64,000 nt of DNA from Pterobdella sp. o SKG-2022 (taxonomy: Eukaryota > Annelida > Clitellata > Hirudinida > Piscicolidae): assembly GCA_964035795.1 (NCBI GenBank), contig OZ038323.1, forward strand, positions 2,828,381-2,892,380. Reading direction: 5' to 3'. The translations under genes and the position numbers were made by a program. The notes below the pieces were generated by a model. The model worked only from the letters and a program-made list of their open reading frames with translations, was not told the origin of the DNA and made no database searches. Every line of letters begins with the position of its first letter. Positions within the stretch are counted from its first letter, which is position 1. Of the stretch, positions 47,321 to 63,400 are shown piece by piece.

Positions 47321-50300
47321 ATGCATTTACATAAAACGCTCTTAACATTAATAATAACAATGGTAGATACCTGGCTGTTCTTGCATGTGCTGTTTTGTTT
47401 ATCGCTGCTTACCATCACCATGCTGTCTTTGAGGTTCAGATTTGATAGGGTGTTGTATTGTTTGCTCATTTCAATATCGCCTTTTGAAAGCGTGCCAGCG
47501 TTTTTGAAATCCTTCAAAAGATTTTGAACGAAGCTATTTGTGTTGGTGCTGTTTATAATATTATTATTATTTGTGTTGTTTTTTTTGGAATTTTGATCGA
47601 GAAGCTGTAACAGTTTATGAAAATTGGTATTATTTGGTGCGTTTTGCTGCGCAAGATTATTGTTATTGAAGTATACTGTATTGTCAAGATTTTGCTTTTC
47701 ATATGAATTTTTCTGAAAATTACCAATGGCTTGGAAATTATTAGAATTATCATTGCCTTTGAAATTTTGGTTGAGTTTAAGTAGGTTGATATTATAGTTA
47801 GATGTGTGGAGGTGGCTGTTCGAATGTTGTTGTATCATAAGTTTTTTTTGTTGCTGGTTGCTGTTTTCAAATCTACTTTGAAGCAGCTTAAAAGTATTTG
47901 AACCAATTGAACCCTCTTTTTCGTCATTATTTGTGTTATGGCTTCCTGAAGTACTCAAGTTATTATCTTGTAACTCTATTATTCTAGTATTTAATTGAAA
48001 TTTCTGCACACTTTCAACGCCTTTGATGATATTAGGGATGTTATTAGCGCTGTTATTATTTATAATGGCCACAAGAAATTTGATGAGTAATTCTTGCTGT
48101 TGATTTTGTTGAATATTTTGCTGGTTTTTGCATTCCTCTTCTTGCAATCGGTGTTCTAACTCTTTCACTCTGTGTTGCAAAAAGGCTATTTGGTTGTTGA
48201 TGTTGTTGTTTTCAATGTTTTTTGTGTTGTTGGCCATATTTTTTGGGCTAAAATTTTTGTTGTCAATTTTGTTTTCAAAGATGTTATTGCTTCGATTCTC
48301 AAATTTTTGCGGCATATTTTTATTGATACTTTTCATAAACTCTTCACTATTAGAAGCCAGCTGAACACTGTTATTATTATTCTTATTATTTAGGTTATTG
48401 TTCGCATCACCCGGATCAGAAAAGAATAAAGGTCTGCATTTGCTGAAATCTGCTGCCCCAGTCGCCAAATCAAATCTGCTTTTGATTTCATTAAAGTTTG
48501 CTAAAGTATTATCCGTATTATTATTGTTGTTTTTGCTGTTGAAGCTATCAAAACTGTTGACTTTGGCTAAGGCACTTTTCAGCTGATTAGTGATGGCGTT
48601 ATTGTTGGCGTTGTTGTTGTTGTTGGCACTTGAATCAAAAAGCTTGAGGAGATTATTAAAATTGTTGTGGGTAAAAGTTGTATTGTTTTTTTGGTCTTGA
48701 CCCTGATCGGCATAAATATCTTCTTTGTTATTTAATATATTGTTACGATTATTATTATTATTATTGTTGGAACCACCATTATTAAATAGATGCAAAAGCT
48801 GGTTGAAAGTCAACTTAATTCCTTCAGCGTTTTGAGATGCTTTAGCATCATTTAACTCTTGTGCATTTTTTTTGCTAAAGATGCTATCAAACTGACAGCT
48901 GTACCTGGAGTTCAGACCAGCCTCCATGCAGCTTCCTTCATCCAGGTTGACGCTGTGGCATCTACGTATGCTAGGGTCAATGAAAACATTATTGCTGTTT
49001 GGAACATTGTTGAAGTTGAACTCTAGGTTGTTATCATTATCTTCACTAACACTATTTGAACTGCTTTTGATACTGTTGTTGTTGGATGCAATGTTGTTTT
49101 CTATTTGGTTAATGTGGCTGATGTTGTTGGAGATGTTATAAAAATCAGTGAGTCGTTTAAGAAGTTGTTGTTTGGAGCCAGAGGCAGTGAGGTTTGAAGC
49201 TTTGCAAATAGTTCTTAAATCGGATGTTTTCAAGTTACTGAGATGCATAAAGGAAGGCGAGGGAGGTGTGGCACAAGGGGAAGGGTGGGGTGATGGTTGG
49301 ATTGATGGGTGGGGAGATGGCTGGAAAGATGATGTTGGTGACGATTGGAAAGATGAGTGTGGTGATGTTTGTTGTGAAGAAGAACTGTTGAGACGGTTGA
49401 GAATTTTGGTTTTGATATCTCTAAGGTTGGAGTCAATGTTGGAGGGTTGGCTGTAGTGGGTGTTGGATATACTGACAGTTGGCGGCTTGTATTGGTCTAT
49501 TGGCACTTTGTTTTGATTCCCACTGATCTGTTTTGATGTGATTAATATAATTAATAGTCAAAAATTTTTCGTTGTGAAAGGTAGCCTATTTTCAAAAGTG
49601 ATGATAATCATTATATCAATAATTATAACAGAAAATAATTTTTTTTTAAATTATGGATACTAAGACTCTACATGATAATATTAAAACAGCTTGAGAAAAA
49701 TTTTGAAAATGAAATAAATCCAATAGAATCTTGAGTTTGTAATTAAATTGGGATTAAAAGGAATATTCACTTTTCTACCTGCCACTTGATAAGTTGTTCT
49801 TGTTGCTGCTTTAGCACCACCAATGACTCATACTTCGGCTTGCTCTTCACTGTGCCGGGAGGTCCTGCAATGATTCAATACATTCAATATGAACCAATTT
49901 CGATTACGCCAGAGTTTGCCGCCTGCATAGCTCAATTGTTAAAGCGTTCAACTGAAATTACCGGGTTCGATTTTGTGTGATATCGAGAAATTCAGAAATA
50001 TGTTGAAAAATTCGAATAAAACGTGAAATTTCAATGAATAAAAAACACCAAGACAAAACCTTCCATATAGACCTACCTTTGTACTCGTGGAATTTTATCT
50101 GTTTGGGTTTTGATACGTTTTTGCATCGCATCTTTTTTTGTGATTTCTGTTGTCTATAAGACGTCGCGGTGGATGCGAGAGAAGAAGGGGATAAGGTGGG
50201 TAGACTGGGAGGAGGCATGGTAGATTTGAATTGGGATTGGCTGGAGAGACTCCACATGTTGTTATTGAAATTCTGCTGAATCAATAGTGGAGTGATGTCT

Positions 50301-53187
50301 GGAGGTGGTGGAATGGTGGCTTGTAGTGCTATGGAGTCGTTATTTGTGATGAAAATGTTTGTATCATTGGGTTTTTGAAGATTAGCTGTAGCTACATTGT
50401 TTCCTTGCATTGTTACATTGTTAATGGCTTGGTGGGAAGTAGTGGTATTATTTAAAATATTACTACTAAAACTAATATTACTATCATTATTGATAATACT
50501 AATAGTACTACTACTATTATCAGTCAATGAACTATTATTATTATTGTTATTATTATTAATATTGGATGGAAGAGGTGAGAAGGGTTGAGAGGAAAGAAGA
50601 GAAGGATCAGCAAAAAGCTTGGAGTTGAGGAAGATGGAATCATCCAGGTCGATGGAGTGGCTCTCATCTGGAGTGACGTGTGATTTATTATGTTAGTACA
50701 CAGTTTGAATTCAAGTTAGGAACTTAATGGTGAAATTAACGCTGTTATCAATAATGTGTTTCCTATAGATCCCAACACCATATAACCATATCAAAATTTA
50801 TTTGAAATACATGAACTTTTAGTAAAATAAAGCCTCAAAAGTAATAAAAAAAATTATAAAAATAAGCACATAAATACAAAAAGAGCATATACAAAACCTT
50901 TATTATTAGACGGGGGTGAGCTGTTAAGTTGAGAGTCGACTGACACCTTGTTCTCAGACACAGTAGCCTCAGCATCCAGCCCTTGCATCAACTCTCCGAT
51001 ACTACCTCTACCCCAATCATCCACCACTTTGGCAGTATCGACGCTGCCTTTATTCTCCCCTGTGAAACTGTCGAGAGACTCATCCTCTAGCCGTAGGATG
51101 TTTTTATCCAGAAGGTCTAATGGACCAGGACGATGGGAGAAGTAGTCATTAAGATTTTCTCTCAACTCTAACTTCTTCATCAATCTGTTTTGTTTGATAA
51201 ACTGCTTAATGGCTAGGAATCATCACTATTTTATATCCATTAATACAGTCCATATATATTATTATTGTTTGAAGAAACTATTTGATCACTATCACCTTTG
51301 TTTTTCCTGCAATGATTGGTCGGCCATGAGGTTTGTGTCTGGTGGGCAAGTCATTTTGAAGTTTTATTTAAATTATTGAATGAGTTATAATGTTTCACTT
51401 ATCAAAAATTTAGCTGATTTTTTTGAATAAAGGTGCTTTTTAAAGATTTCTCACGAATTGAATAAACTATATGAAATTCAAGTTATAAAAGAAACATACG
51501 TTGTCTCTGAAGAACTACTTCAAATATTTGGATTTTATATGGATTGATTTTTATAATGATGAAACTGATATAAATGAGAGGAGTTTAATGGAAAACCAAA
51601 CTTATAAAACAAAAATTTCCAATACATTTATTTAAGTTACTCATGATGGATAAAAACTGCACCAGTAATAATGAAGTCAGTTCGAATACAATAAAATGGA
51701 ATAACTCAATGATGTTTGAAACCTCATAATAAATTATTATTAATTCAATTAGATTATACTGATGTACATATCCCAGTAACTGAAGTTGACAGCAGTTGAC
51801 CTAGAATATTGATACTACAATAGATTGATGTATAAAAAAAATCATTTTGTTTGGGAGAAATTTTTAGACTGCAAGCCTGAGCTAACACCTAACTTGAAAT
51901 TGTCAAATTCAAGATCCGCCAAAAACTTGGGTAGTTTGCTTTGCCACTGTCAACTAAAAAAAATTTCATCCACCAAGCAGAATGATAACACCAGAATACC
52001 AGTTTGTAGATATCTGATAACAGAGTCTACTGTTATCCAGGTTATAAGAGAAAAGCAGTCTTAATCTGGAGACGCTATCTTAGGTGCAGTTTTATGTCCT
52101 GCCAAGAACCAATTGAACGTGTATAATATGATTCAGTGGGGTTTCAAAAAAAAATGAAAGATACAGGTTACAATAATATGATTGATTGAGAGTATATATA
52201 ATCTAATAATATATTCAAATATATAAAATAAAATATAGATTTTTGAGTAGTCTATGAAATACAATCAAAACATTCAAGTGATGTTACATTATAAAACAAC
52301 CTATATAAAACACACATGCAAAACCTTCAGAAATATTACATTATATTATATTATGATTGACATAAAACACACATGAGCGCACCTTCAAGTATGTGGTGCT
52401 GTATGAGGCATTCCATGTCTGGTCTTTGCTTCAACTTCTTCTGCAAACTATCTCTCGCCTGTTATTTTTTTTCATGGGGATTTCATTAATATTTTGATGT
52501 CAGTGAGTCAATGAATGAAGTTATGATACAATTAATTTTGAATGTTTGAAGCTAGTAAGTGTAGTGAAATTATTTGGTATTGATCATCATTATTATTTAT
52601 GTTAGATTATAATACTGTTGGTATAGTTGAATATTTGTGAACCTTTGCTTGCTCCAGTTGTCTGCATTTTTCTGCATACACAAGAGGAGTATTGAGTTCT
52701 GTTGAAAAATAAATTATTCTAAGAGATTCATAATTTTAGTAAAAATTAAGAACAAAAAAGATATCTGCATTCTGGCAGACCTCTAACTTCATATAAATGA
52801 GACAAATAGTAATAAAAATAACTTTAACTGTTAAATCACACATTTTCATAAGATGAATACTTTTTATAAAAATTTGTGCATAGACTCACTAGGGTAAATG
52901 CCTTGATCAACTAATTCAGGGAGAGTTCTCCTAAGCATTAGTTTCTTCTCCAAGCCTTTAAAAATTATAAAGTAATAGTACTTTATGATTTCAATTAAAA
53001 AACAATATTTTATTGGATAATTTGATGAAAAACACTGACTTTCTCTATTGAAATCCATGTATTCTTGTAATGAATCTAACTCAATCTGAGTTAGAGGAGC
53101 TGACATCAAAGGATCAAAAATGTCAAAATCCTCAATAGCTTCAGAAGAATAATCTATTTTCTTATTTTTTGTTTCACGCCCAGACAT
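46394..53187 (-). CDS. MRTF: MRTF (myocardin-related transcription factor): 3 RPEL, basic, SAP, coiled coil
   Basis: Actin-regulated coactivator of serum response factor; G-actin binding to the RPEL motifs keeps the factor out of the nucleus. Exons: 53040-53187, 52890-52955, 52643-52698, 52383-52458, about 50.90-51.22, 50.08-50.67, 49.77-49.87, 47.37-49.53 and 46394-46.95 kb. RPEL1 is LMLRRTLPELVDQGIYP. RPEL2 is SLQKKLKQRPDMECLIQHHI. RPEL3 is LNDYFSHRPGPLDLLDKNIL. The basic SRF-binding block is PKQIKFHEYKG and the glutamine patch is LVVLKQQQ. The SAP domain starts LKTSDLRTICKASNLT, the leucine zipper is IAFLQHRVKELEHRLQEEE, and the C-terminus is an acidic tail (SVLEGMDFLND). Domain order matches vertebrate MRTF-A/B. 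The second half is dominated by Asn runs encoded by AAT repeats. The symbol denotes the family; vertebrate paralogue identity does not apply. Confidence 0.92.
47288..47321. repeat. (TTA)n microsatellite
   Basis: About eleven TTA/ATT units in the last MRTF intron, of the same triplet type as the coding Asn runs on either side. Confidence 0.9.
51758..51796 (-). repeat. 39-nt hairpin-like dispersed repeat, copy C
   Basis: The reverse complement begins ACTGCTGTCAACTTCAG and ends ACATCAGT. It lies in an MRTF intron and is a close match to copy B. Confidence 0.75.
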
Positions 53188-53695
53188 TTTTTAGGAATCT
53201 TGTTTATTTATAACTTTAAGGAAATCAAAAATTTGATTTATTCAAATCGATTTTTTGATTAGCTCCAAAGGTTTTCTGAAAGTAAAATAAAATCTTTTAA
53301 AATTTATTTGGTATAAATAATATCAATATTTAAGACCAGAGTTTACCTTATTTACTTCTAAGCAAGTTTATCACTGTCCGAGAAACCCTAAAAAACAAAA
53401 TTTTCACTTTTAAAAACTTAATTATACCGAAACATATTTTTAAAACAAATATAAACGACTTTCTGGCGTCGCTTTTATCCTATCAATGTACTTTTAGATG
53501 CAAGCCTATAACTCGCAAGATGTAAATTGCAGTTTTAAAAGTAAAAAAATAGTAAATATAATACAGTGAGCCAAAAAATAAGCATTTTATTTCGAAAACT
53601 TTAGAAAATTAAAAAGAAACAAAATTAATTTTTAAAATGTTTATTTACAAAAATTTTTTCCAATTTTTAATACATCTCATAATTATAAATAAAGA
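53188..53695. other. Intergenic, MRTF 5' to RAD51 3' end
   Basis: About 500 bp. It should hold the MRTF promoter/5' UTR and the RAD51 3' UTR (an ATTAAA lies shortly after the RAD51 stop on the minus strand). No ORF supported. Confidence 0.5.
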
Positions 53696-56945
<3,250 letters not shown>

Positions 56946-57417
56946 TTCGGTTTTTGAAAAAAATCTAAATATAATATTTATATGAAAGCTGTTGAAATGG
57001 GTTTGTAAGGACAGAAAAACGACTTTATACGAGCTAGGATTGTAATCAAATAAGCCGCCACCAAAGAATAACTACAACTCTCGGTTCATTGCAAATTACG
57101 TTTGTACTTTTTATATAAGTTTAAATCTTTTTGTAAAAGACGAATAATATTGTCAACTTTTTTTCATATTAATGAAGTTTGTTTAAAAAAAAATTCTAAG
57201 TATAAAAATGAATAGCTTTAATTTTTCATCAACAGATGTTACAGTGAGTCATTATGGCAACTAAATATCAATAAATTCATTGGTATATAAATATATTTAA
57301 TTCAATTCAAACACCCTATAGTTGATTATATAACAATCCGTGTGAAATGGAATAATACATTAATAGAAAACTAACCATTTGCTATTTTTCTTATAATTAA
57401 TGCATTGAAAACTCAAA
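56946..57417. promoter_or_regulatory. Putative bidirectional promoter, RAD51 / MFSD6-like
   Basis: A 472-bp gap between divergent start codons with no ORF or repeat recognised. The function is inferred from geometry. Confidence 0.4.
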
Positions 57418-60400
57418 ATGTGTTCGTTAGCTACCTGCAAAAACCTTATTGTTTACCACCTTTTTTCTTTTTTTTTTTCGGCAGCCAATGCATGTCTCAT
57501 ACCTTTTCTATCCCTCTATATGCTCTTCCTTGGAATGAACCCTTTCCAAACAGGCTTACTTCTTGGTCTAAAAGGTCTGACAGCCTCTTTAAGCAGTCTT
57601 TTTTGGGCTCAATGTGTCACTAACAGTAGCAGAAGACTCAAATGTGTTCTTGTTTTTTCGTTGATATTTTTTGTTAGTTCGCATATTATTATGGTTCTTA
57701 TGCCCATCATGAACAACAAAAATATCGAATCTTTTTGTCTTTCTCCACCAAACTCATTTGTTGACAACAAAAATCTTTCATTGGATGATTTCAACAAAAC
57801 TAATCCACTTAAAACATCACTCTACACAACCCACCTAGAAGCTATACATGTGTCGACAACAACTGCAATGTATAAGAAGGCATTTACAGATAAGCCATCA
57901 AAGGAGAATTCTTCATCATCGTCACCAATGTCATTTCTTTATTCATCAACACCACCATCATCCTCAACCTCATCAACAACATCAACATTACCAATTTCTT
58001 CATGGAACAATGCTACTACTTCGGCAACTCGAAAAACTCTGTCTACCACAATGGTTAATACAATGTTCAATGATCCCATTTTTGGTGGAAGTGAAACTGA
58101 GCAAAATGATGAAAAGGAAGACAAACATAATGATAGCAATGCTATGAAGAGATCAGTTGCCGAATCCCATAACATCAAAAAATCAAAACCACATACAACA
58201 ACATCAGAGTTACAAACAACATCACAACAAATAACAACACCACAACAACAAATAACGATACCACCAGAACAAAAAACAACAAAACCACAACAAATAACAA
58301 CAAAAACAACATCAACGCCAAAACAACAATCACCAACGTCCCTATTGGATAACTCGTATTTAACATCCTTCCAAAAGTAAGCTGAGTATTATAAAAATAT
58401 TGACAAATTTTTTCTTTATTTTTACCACATACCTTCGTAACAGTAGTTTTTGATTAATTTTATATAAAGAATTATTCTAGAATCTTCTTTATTCGAGACG
58501 AAAACCGCCTATACAAATTGCAATAACTTTGCTGCAAAAAGTTGATGTATAGAATGCAATATATTCATACCATTTCATAATCATAATGCTCTATGAAAAA
58601 ATTAGTGATTTCATTTTATTTCACCGTGATAACCAATTCAATAAAAGTCTATTTCAATTTATAACTCCCGTAGGAATAATTGGCCACGTTTTGAATAAAA
58701 TTATTTTTAATTTTTTTTATCGAAAAAAAAATTTTCATGAAAGAGTTCACAACGAATACTAATTTTAATTTATGAGAAAAAAATATACAAACGTTTTTGT
58801 TTTTAAAAATAATGTCGATAGACAAATGTCACCCCTTAGTCATTTGATTTTCAAACAGATAACCAACAGCTTCCTTGTTCAAGTTTTTAACACTCGCATT
58901 AATAAACTAAGTCAACTCTGCCATTTAACGTCTACATGATTAAATGTCTTTGTTGAAGTTTAATTAATTATTTCTAAATCTTCATGTCAAAACCATTATT
59001 TAGCCTTAATATATAAGCTATAATTCGAAAACTATCTGCATAATGTAAGCTGTATCTAAAAAAGCCAAGAACATGTAAAGATTTTTAACCATTGAAGTTT
59101 CATTTAACATCACACGCTAGTCTCCAATCGATACAAGGTCAGTTGTTTGGAGCAATGATAGTACTGATTGTAGTGTCAGAAATATTCTCTTCACCATGCA
59201 AACAAGTAATCAGTCTATTTGTGAAGTGTTTTTAGACTACTTATATTTTATTGCGATTCATCTTCATCATCGTCATAATTATCATCCTTATAATAACTAC
59301 CGACATTTTCATTGCCACCAAAAAGGTAAAACCACAGCCATTTTTACCGTCAACACCACAACAGTCCCACTACCATCACTACTACCTCAACCACCATCGA
59401 TGCAACCGCACTCTTTTATACCGTCTACCCTGCCCACACTTCTCCCTACTACTAGGCAATCACAACATCACCCCTACCACAACCATATTCACAACTCCAA
59501 GCACTGCTAGAAGCAAGAACATCACTCACAAACCTCTACTCCAGCTTCAACCATCACTTCAACTTAGATAACTATCCCACATACCACAACCCACACTCAA
59601 GATAACAACCCGCACCCAAATCCGAACAAACACAAAAAAATCATTACCTAAACACTACAACCCCATCAACTCCCACCAAAACAAAGACCACTACTCACAA
59701 CCACAACACAGTTCACTATTCCACACAACCCAACCTCAACAAAGATAACACACAACACAACAGACTGCAGATGAACTCCACGTGGAATCTCTGGAACCCA
59801 CAGAGAATATGCTTGTAAGACGAAGGAGCTTAGAGTGAGTGATGGTGTTGTTGTTATTGCTACTTTTAATCAGCGTGTTTTCGTCGTTTGATTACTTTAA
59901 TATCGATAAATATATTCTATATGATATATATATATAAAGATATTCTATATGTACGTTATAAGTCAATGAAAAATTATTTGAAAGTGTTATGTTTTCAAAA
60001 AATTAATCTATTAAAAGGAATATTTTTTTTAATAATTTAAAAAAATTCTCTAAAATATAAGAATAGGGTATTAAACAATATATTAAACCTCTGCGTTAAA
60101 AATTTGTTCTTACAATGTTATCGATGTAATGGTATCAACATATATTTGTGCCCTATTTTCAAGCGTTATTTATGTTTAATAACAGTCGTAACTATACGTT
60201 TTCATGCAGCCTTTATAACAACTAGTAATACAAAAATTATGCTATCTTGTACTCTATATTTATAACTTTTGTTGCTTTTATTTGTGGTTATTATTATGTG
60301 TGTACATACGAACCTAGTGTTTTATGATCAAGTTGATTTTGAAGGTAATTTGAGTTTTCATGCAAAATTAATGTATCTAAAAAACCACTCCATTTTTAAG

Positions 60401-63400
60401 TGGATTAAAAAGAAATATTAAAAACACATGAGATAATTTCAAAAAATTAGTTTTTTTATGTGGTTTAATTTAAAATATAATTGATAAAAAATGGAAAAAA
60501 TTATTTGAGTTTTTTGTTTCAACTTTGCGAATATTTTCGCAAGGTAAACTCACATTATCACGTACTTGATAATTGAAGTTCACCTCACTTAAAACTTTGT
60601 GCATTTGAAATATAACTTTAAACCGGGGTTCTTTATTCATATTATTATCACCTCTCTCTCTTAATCTTTTTATTTAAATTATAATTAACATGAAACTTTA
60701 ATTACCCTTTATGTTGTAGTATTTCAAATTTTCAAACTTGATGTCTCTTGCTTGCTTTTTCTAATACTTTACAGAATCCTATTCTGAACAAGTATACATT
60801 ATCGAGTTACTGAATATATGAAATTTTCATCAACTTAATGTTACTTTACATTTTTTTATTCTCTGCCACACTTTTGTTGGATACATTGGTTGGTATTATC
60901 ACAGTTCTTATGAATCTTAATTGATTACTTCATAATGGGTTGAGAGTGGTAAAAGATGGAGTCTATTATGTATTTCTAATAAACTTCATAGTAGTGGCAT
61001 TTATGAAATATTTAAAGATAATGAGTTAAATTCAAAATAAAAATTCATGCGATGTTAATATTGGAAATGTTTTCATTGATCAATTATTCAATCCAATGTT
61101 TTGTTACACAATAGATATTTTTTTTGTTTGAAGTTTCCAAATCCAGTTCTTTTAAAAAATCAACTTTTTCAGACTTAATTAATTTTTTTTCAATTTTTTG
61201 TCTTGTTTAACTCAAAAATTAATCAGTTTTCTAAACATATAATTTTGAACATTGTTATTTTCAATGCGTTAATTATAAGTTATCATGAAATTAAGAAACA
61301 CTTCCACTTTTACTTAAAATCAATCAATCAATCAATCAAACCCTTTTTATAGCCCGTTTTCTTTTACAAAGGGTTGGGCTTAAAAACGATCAGAAAACCC
61401 TACAAACATCAATAATGAAACACACTAATAATTGATAAAAAAACTGATGCTTTCAAGCTGCAAGCAACCATAAACCTTAAACACTGGCTTGGCATAAAGC
61501 CAAAGTAAAGCAGGTGCCATAGATTTGGATTGGAGTGCTTAAGCGAGTGCTTACCAAGCTTTTAAATTTTTTACAATACAAAACTTTAAAAAGATTAGTG
61601 TTTTCAAGAGAATTTTGAAGAATATGGTTTTAGGATATGTGAAATTGAGAAAATAATTAAAACAAAAGAGAACGAGGATGATCAACGAAAAAATCATTAA
61701 TGAAAAAAGTAACAAAAACCTAACTTGGGTATCAATCACTTGAATTGATGCTGTACCTGGTGAAATAGTTTTACTATAGCGTTTCAGACTAGGGCAAACC
61801 CCAAACTGGGAAGCACCTTGAGTAAAAAAATAAAATAAAAAAGCTAAATAAAAAAGAATTTTTTCAAGGGCAACTAAAACACTGATATGATGCAAGCCAA
61901 AGCCAGCATTGGCACCAGAATAATGCCACCTCTTAGAGATTCTCTTACATAGAACCAGAAAAATCTGCAGTAAAGTATAATAGCCTGAATAAAATAGAAA
62001 GGTCAACAAACAAAAAGTGTTTATTGAAAAAAAGACACAGCTTTTCGTAAGACTAGCTTACATTATCAAATGATAATGTAAGCTAGTCTTACGAAAAGCT
62101 TCGTGTTTGTTGACTTTGCAAGTGTCTGCAGTATGCTTAGTTCTACAAAGGCTTGAATAACAACAGTTTAGCAAAATGCAGTGAAATGAAAATATCAATA
62201 ACCAGACATCTTAGAAAATTAATCATTAAATAAGCAGAATTTCCATAAATTTTGATATTATTGATGCCATCAATTATTGGTGGGGTTATATTATTATATT
62301 CAAAATATTTTTTCTCAAATGTTGAGTCATCTGTTTTGTTTTTTAATAAAAAAGGTTTTTGGTTTAAAGAATATAAGAGCTTGAATATCTTTTAAAACGA
62401 CTCTTCAATTTCATCTTATCTAGCTGACTTTTTATTTACCCTTCGTTCGTCGATTAACTCTGTATGAAGGGGAATTCTTCTAAAACTTTTTAAATAACTA
62501 TTTATGAAATTTCAAAAAAAGTTTCATATTTTTTAGACTGAATAGCTTTTCAGCTGCTATTTTAATATTAAAAATAATTTTGAACTCAAATTGATACTTG
62601 ACAAACTTTTAAAAAATTCTAAATTTATTAATAATCTGAGGTTTATTTAAATATTTGATAAAATATTTGTAAAATTCTTTTCATGATTCTTCAATAAAAT
62701 CTTTTATTTCCAAATACTCGTCCATAATTAATACCCTCCTTAGAAATTCCATCAAAGGAAACACCAAGACTAACTCAAATGTTTTAATATGGATGTATCC
62801 GATATATTCGTTGGCATGTCTTGGCTGTGTATTAAATAAATAGTTAATCAAAACAATAATGTTACCAGAAACTGGTATTTGTTCGCTTCATGTACCACCC
62901 CATGGCTGGTGAGTCTGTTGATTGACCATCTTCCCTGTCGTCCCTTCCACTTCCATAAGATCCTTCTTCATTTTGTGGCTTTTGCTTTCATCCATCTCTT
63001 CACTATTCTGGCTTCTCTCTGTCTGCCCGTTCGAAGGTTGATTGTTTTGAGAGAAAGATTGTTACTTTCAATTAAAATTCTTATATTCTCATCACTTGAT
63101 TCGTAGACAGATTATTTACTTTTTAATTAAAATCGTTTTCTATTTCCACTGTTTAATTCATAGGCTAACACATTAAAATTTATTTTTAGAAAAGTAAAAA
63201 AAGAATTTGAATTCTTAAATTATGCAGACGTACTACAGAGAACTCATTGAGATCAAAAGTTTCCAGAACGAAAGGCAGTCTTCGGTGTGGATTAATGCAT
63301 ATTTGCTCAGGTAGAAGCACAAGTGATCTTTGTACATCAAAGCCTTTGTTGAAATGATAGCCAAAAAACTTTGATTACTTAAAAACATCGTTTGATCGCA

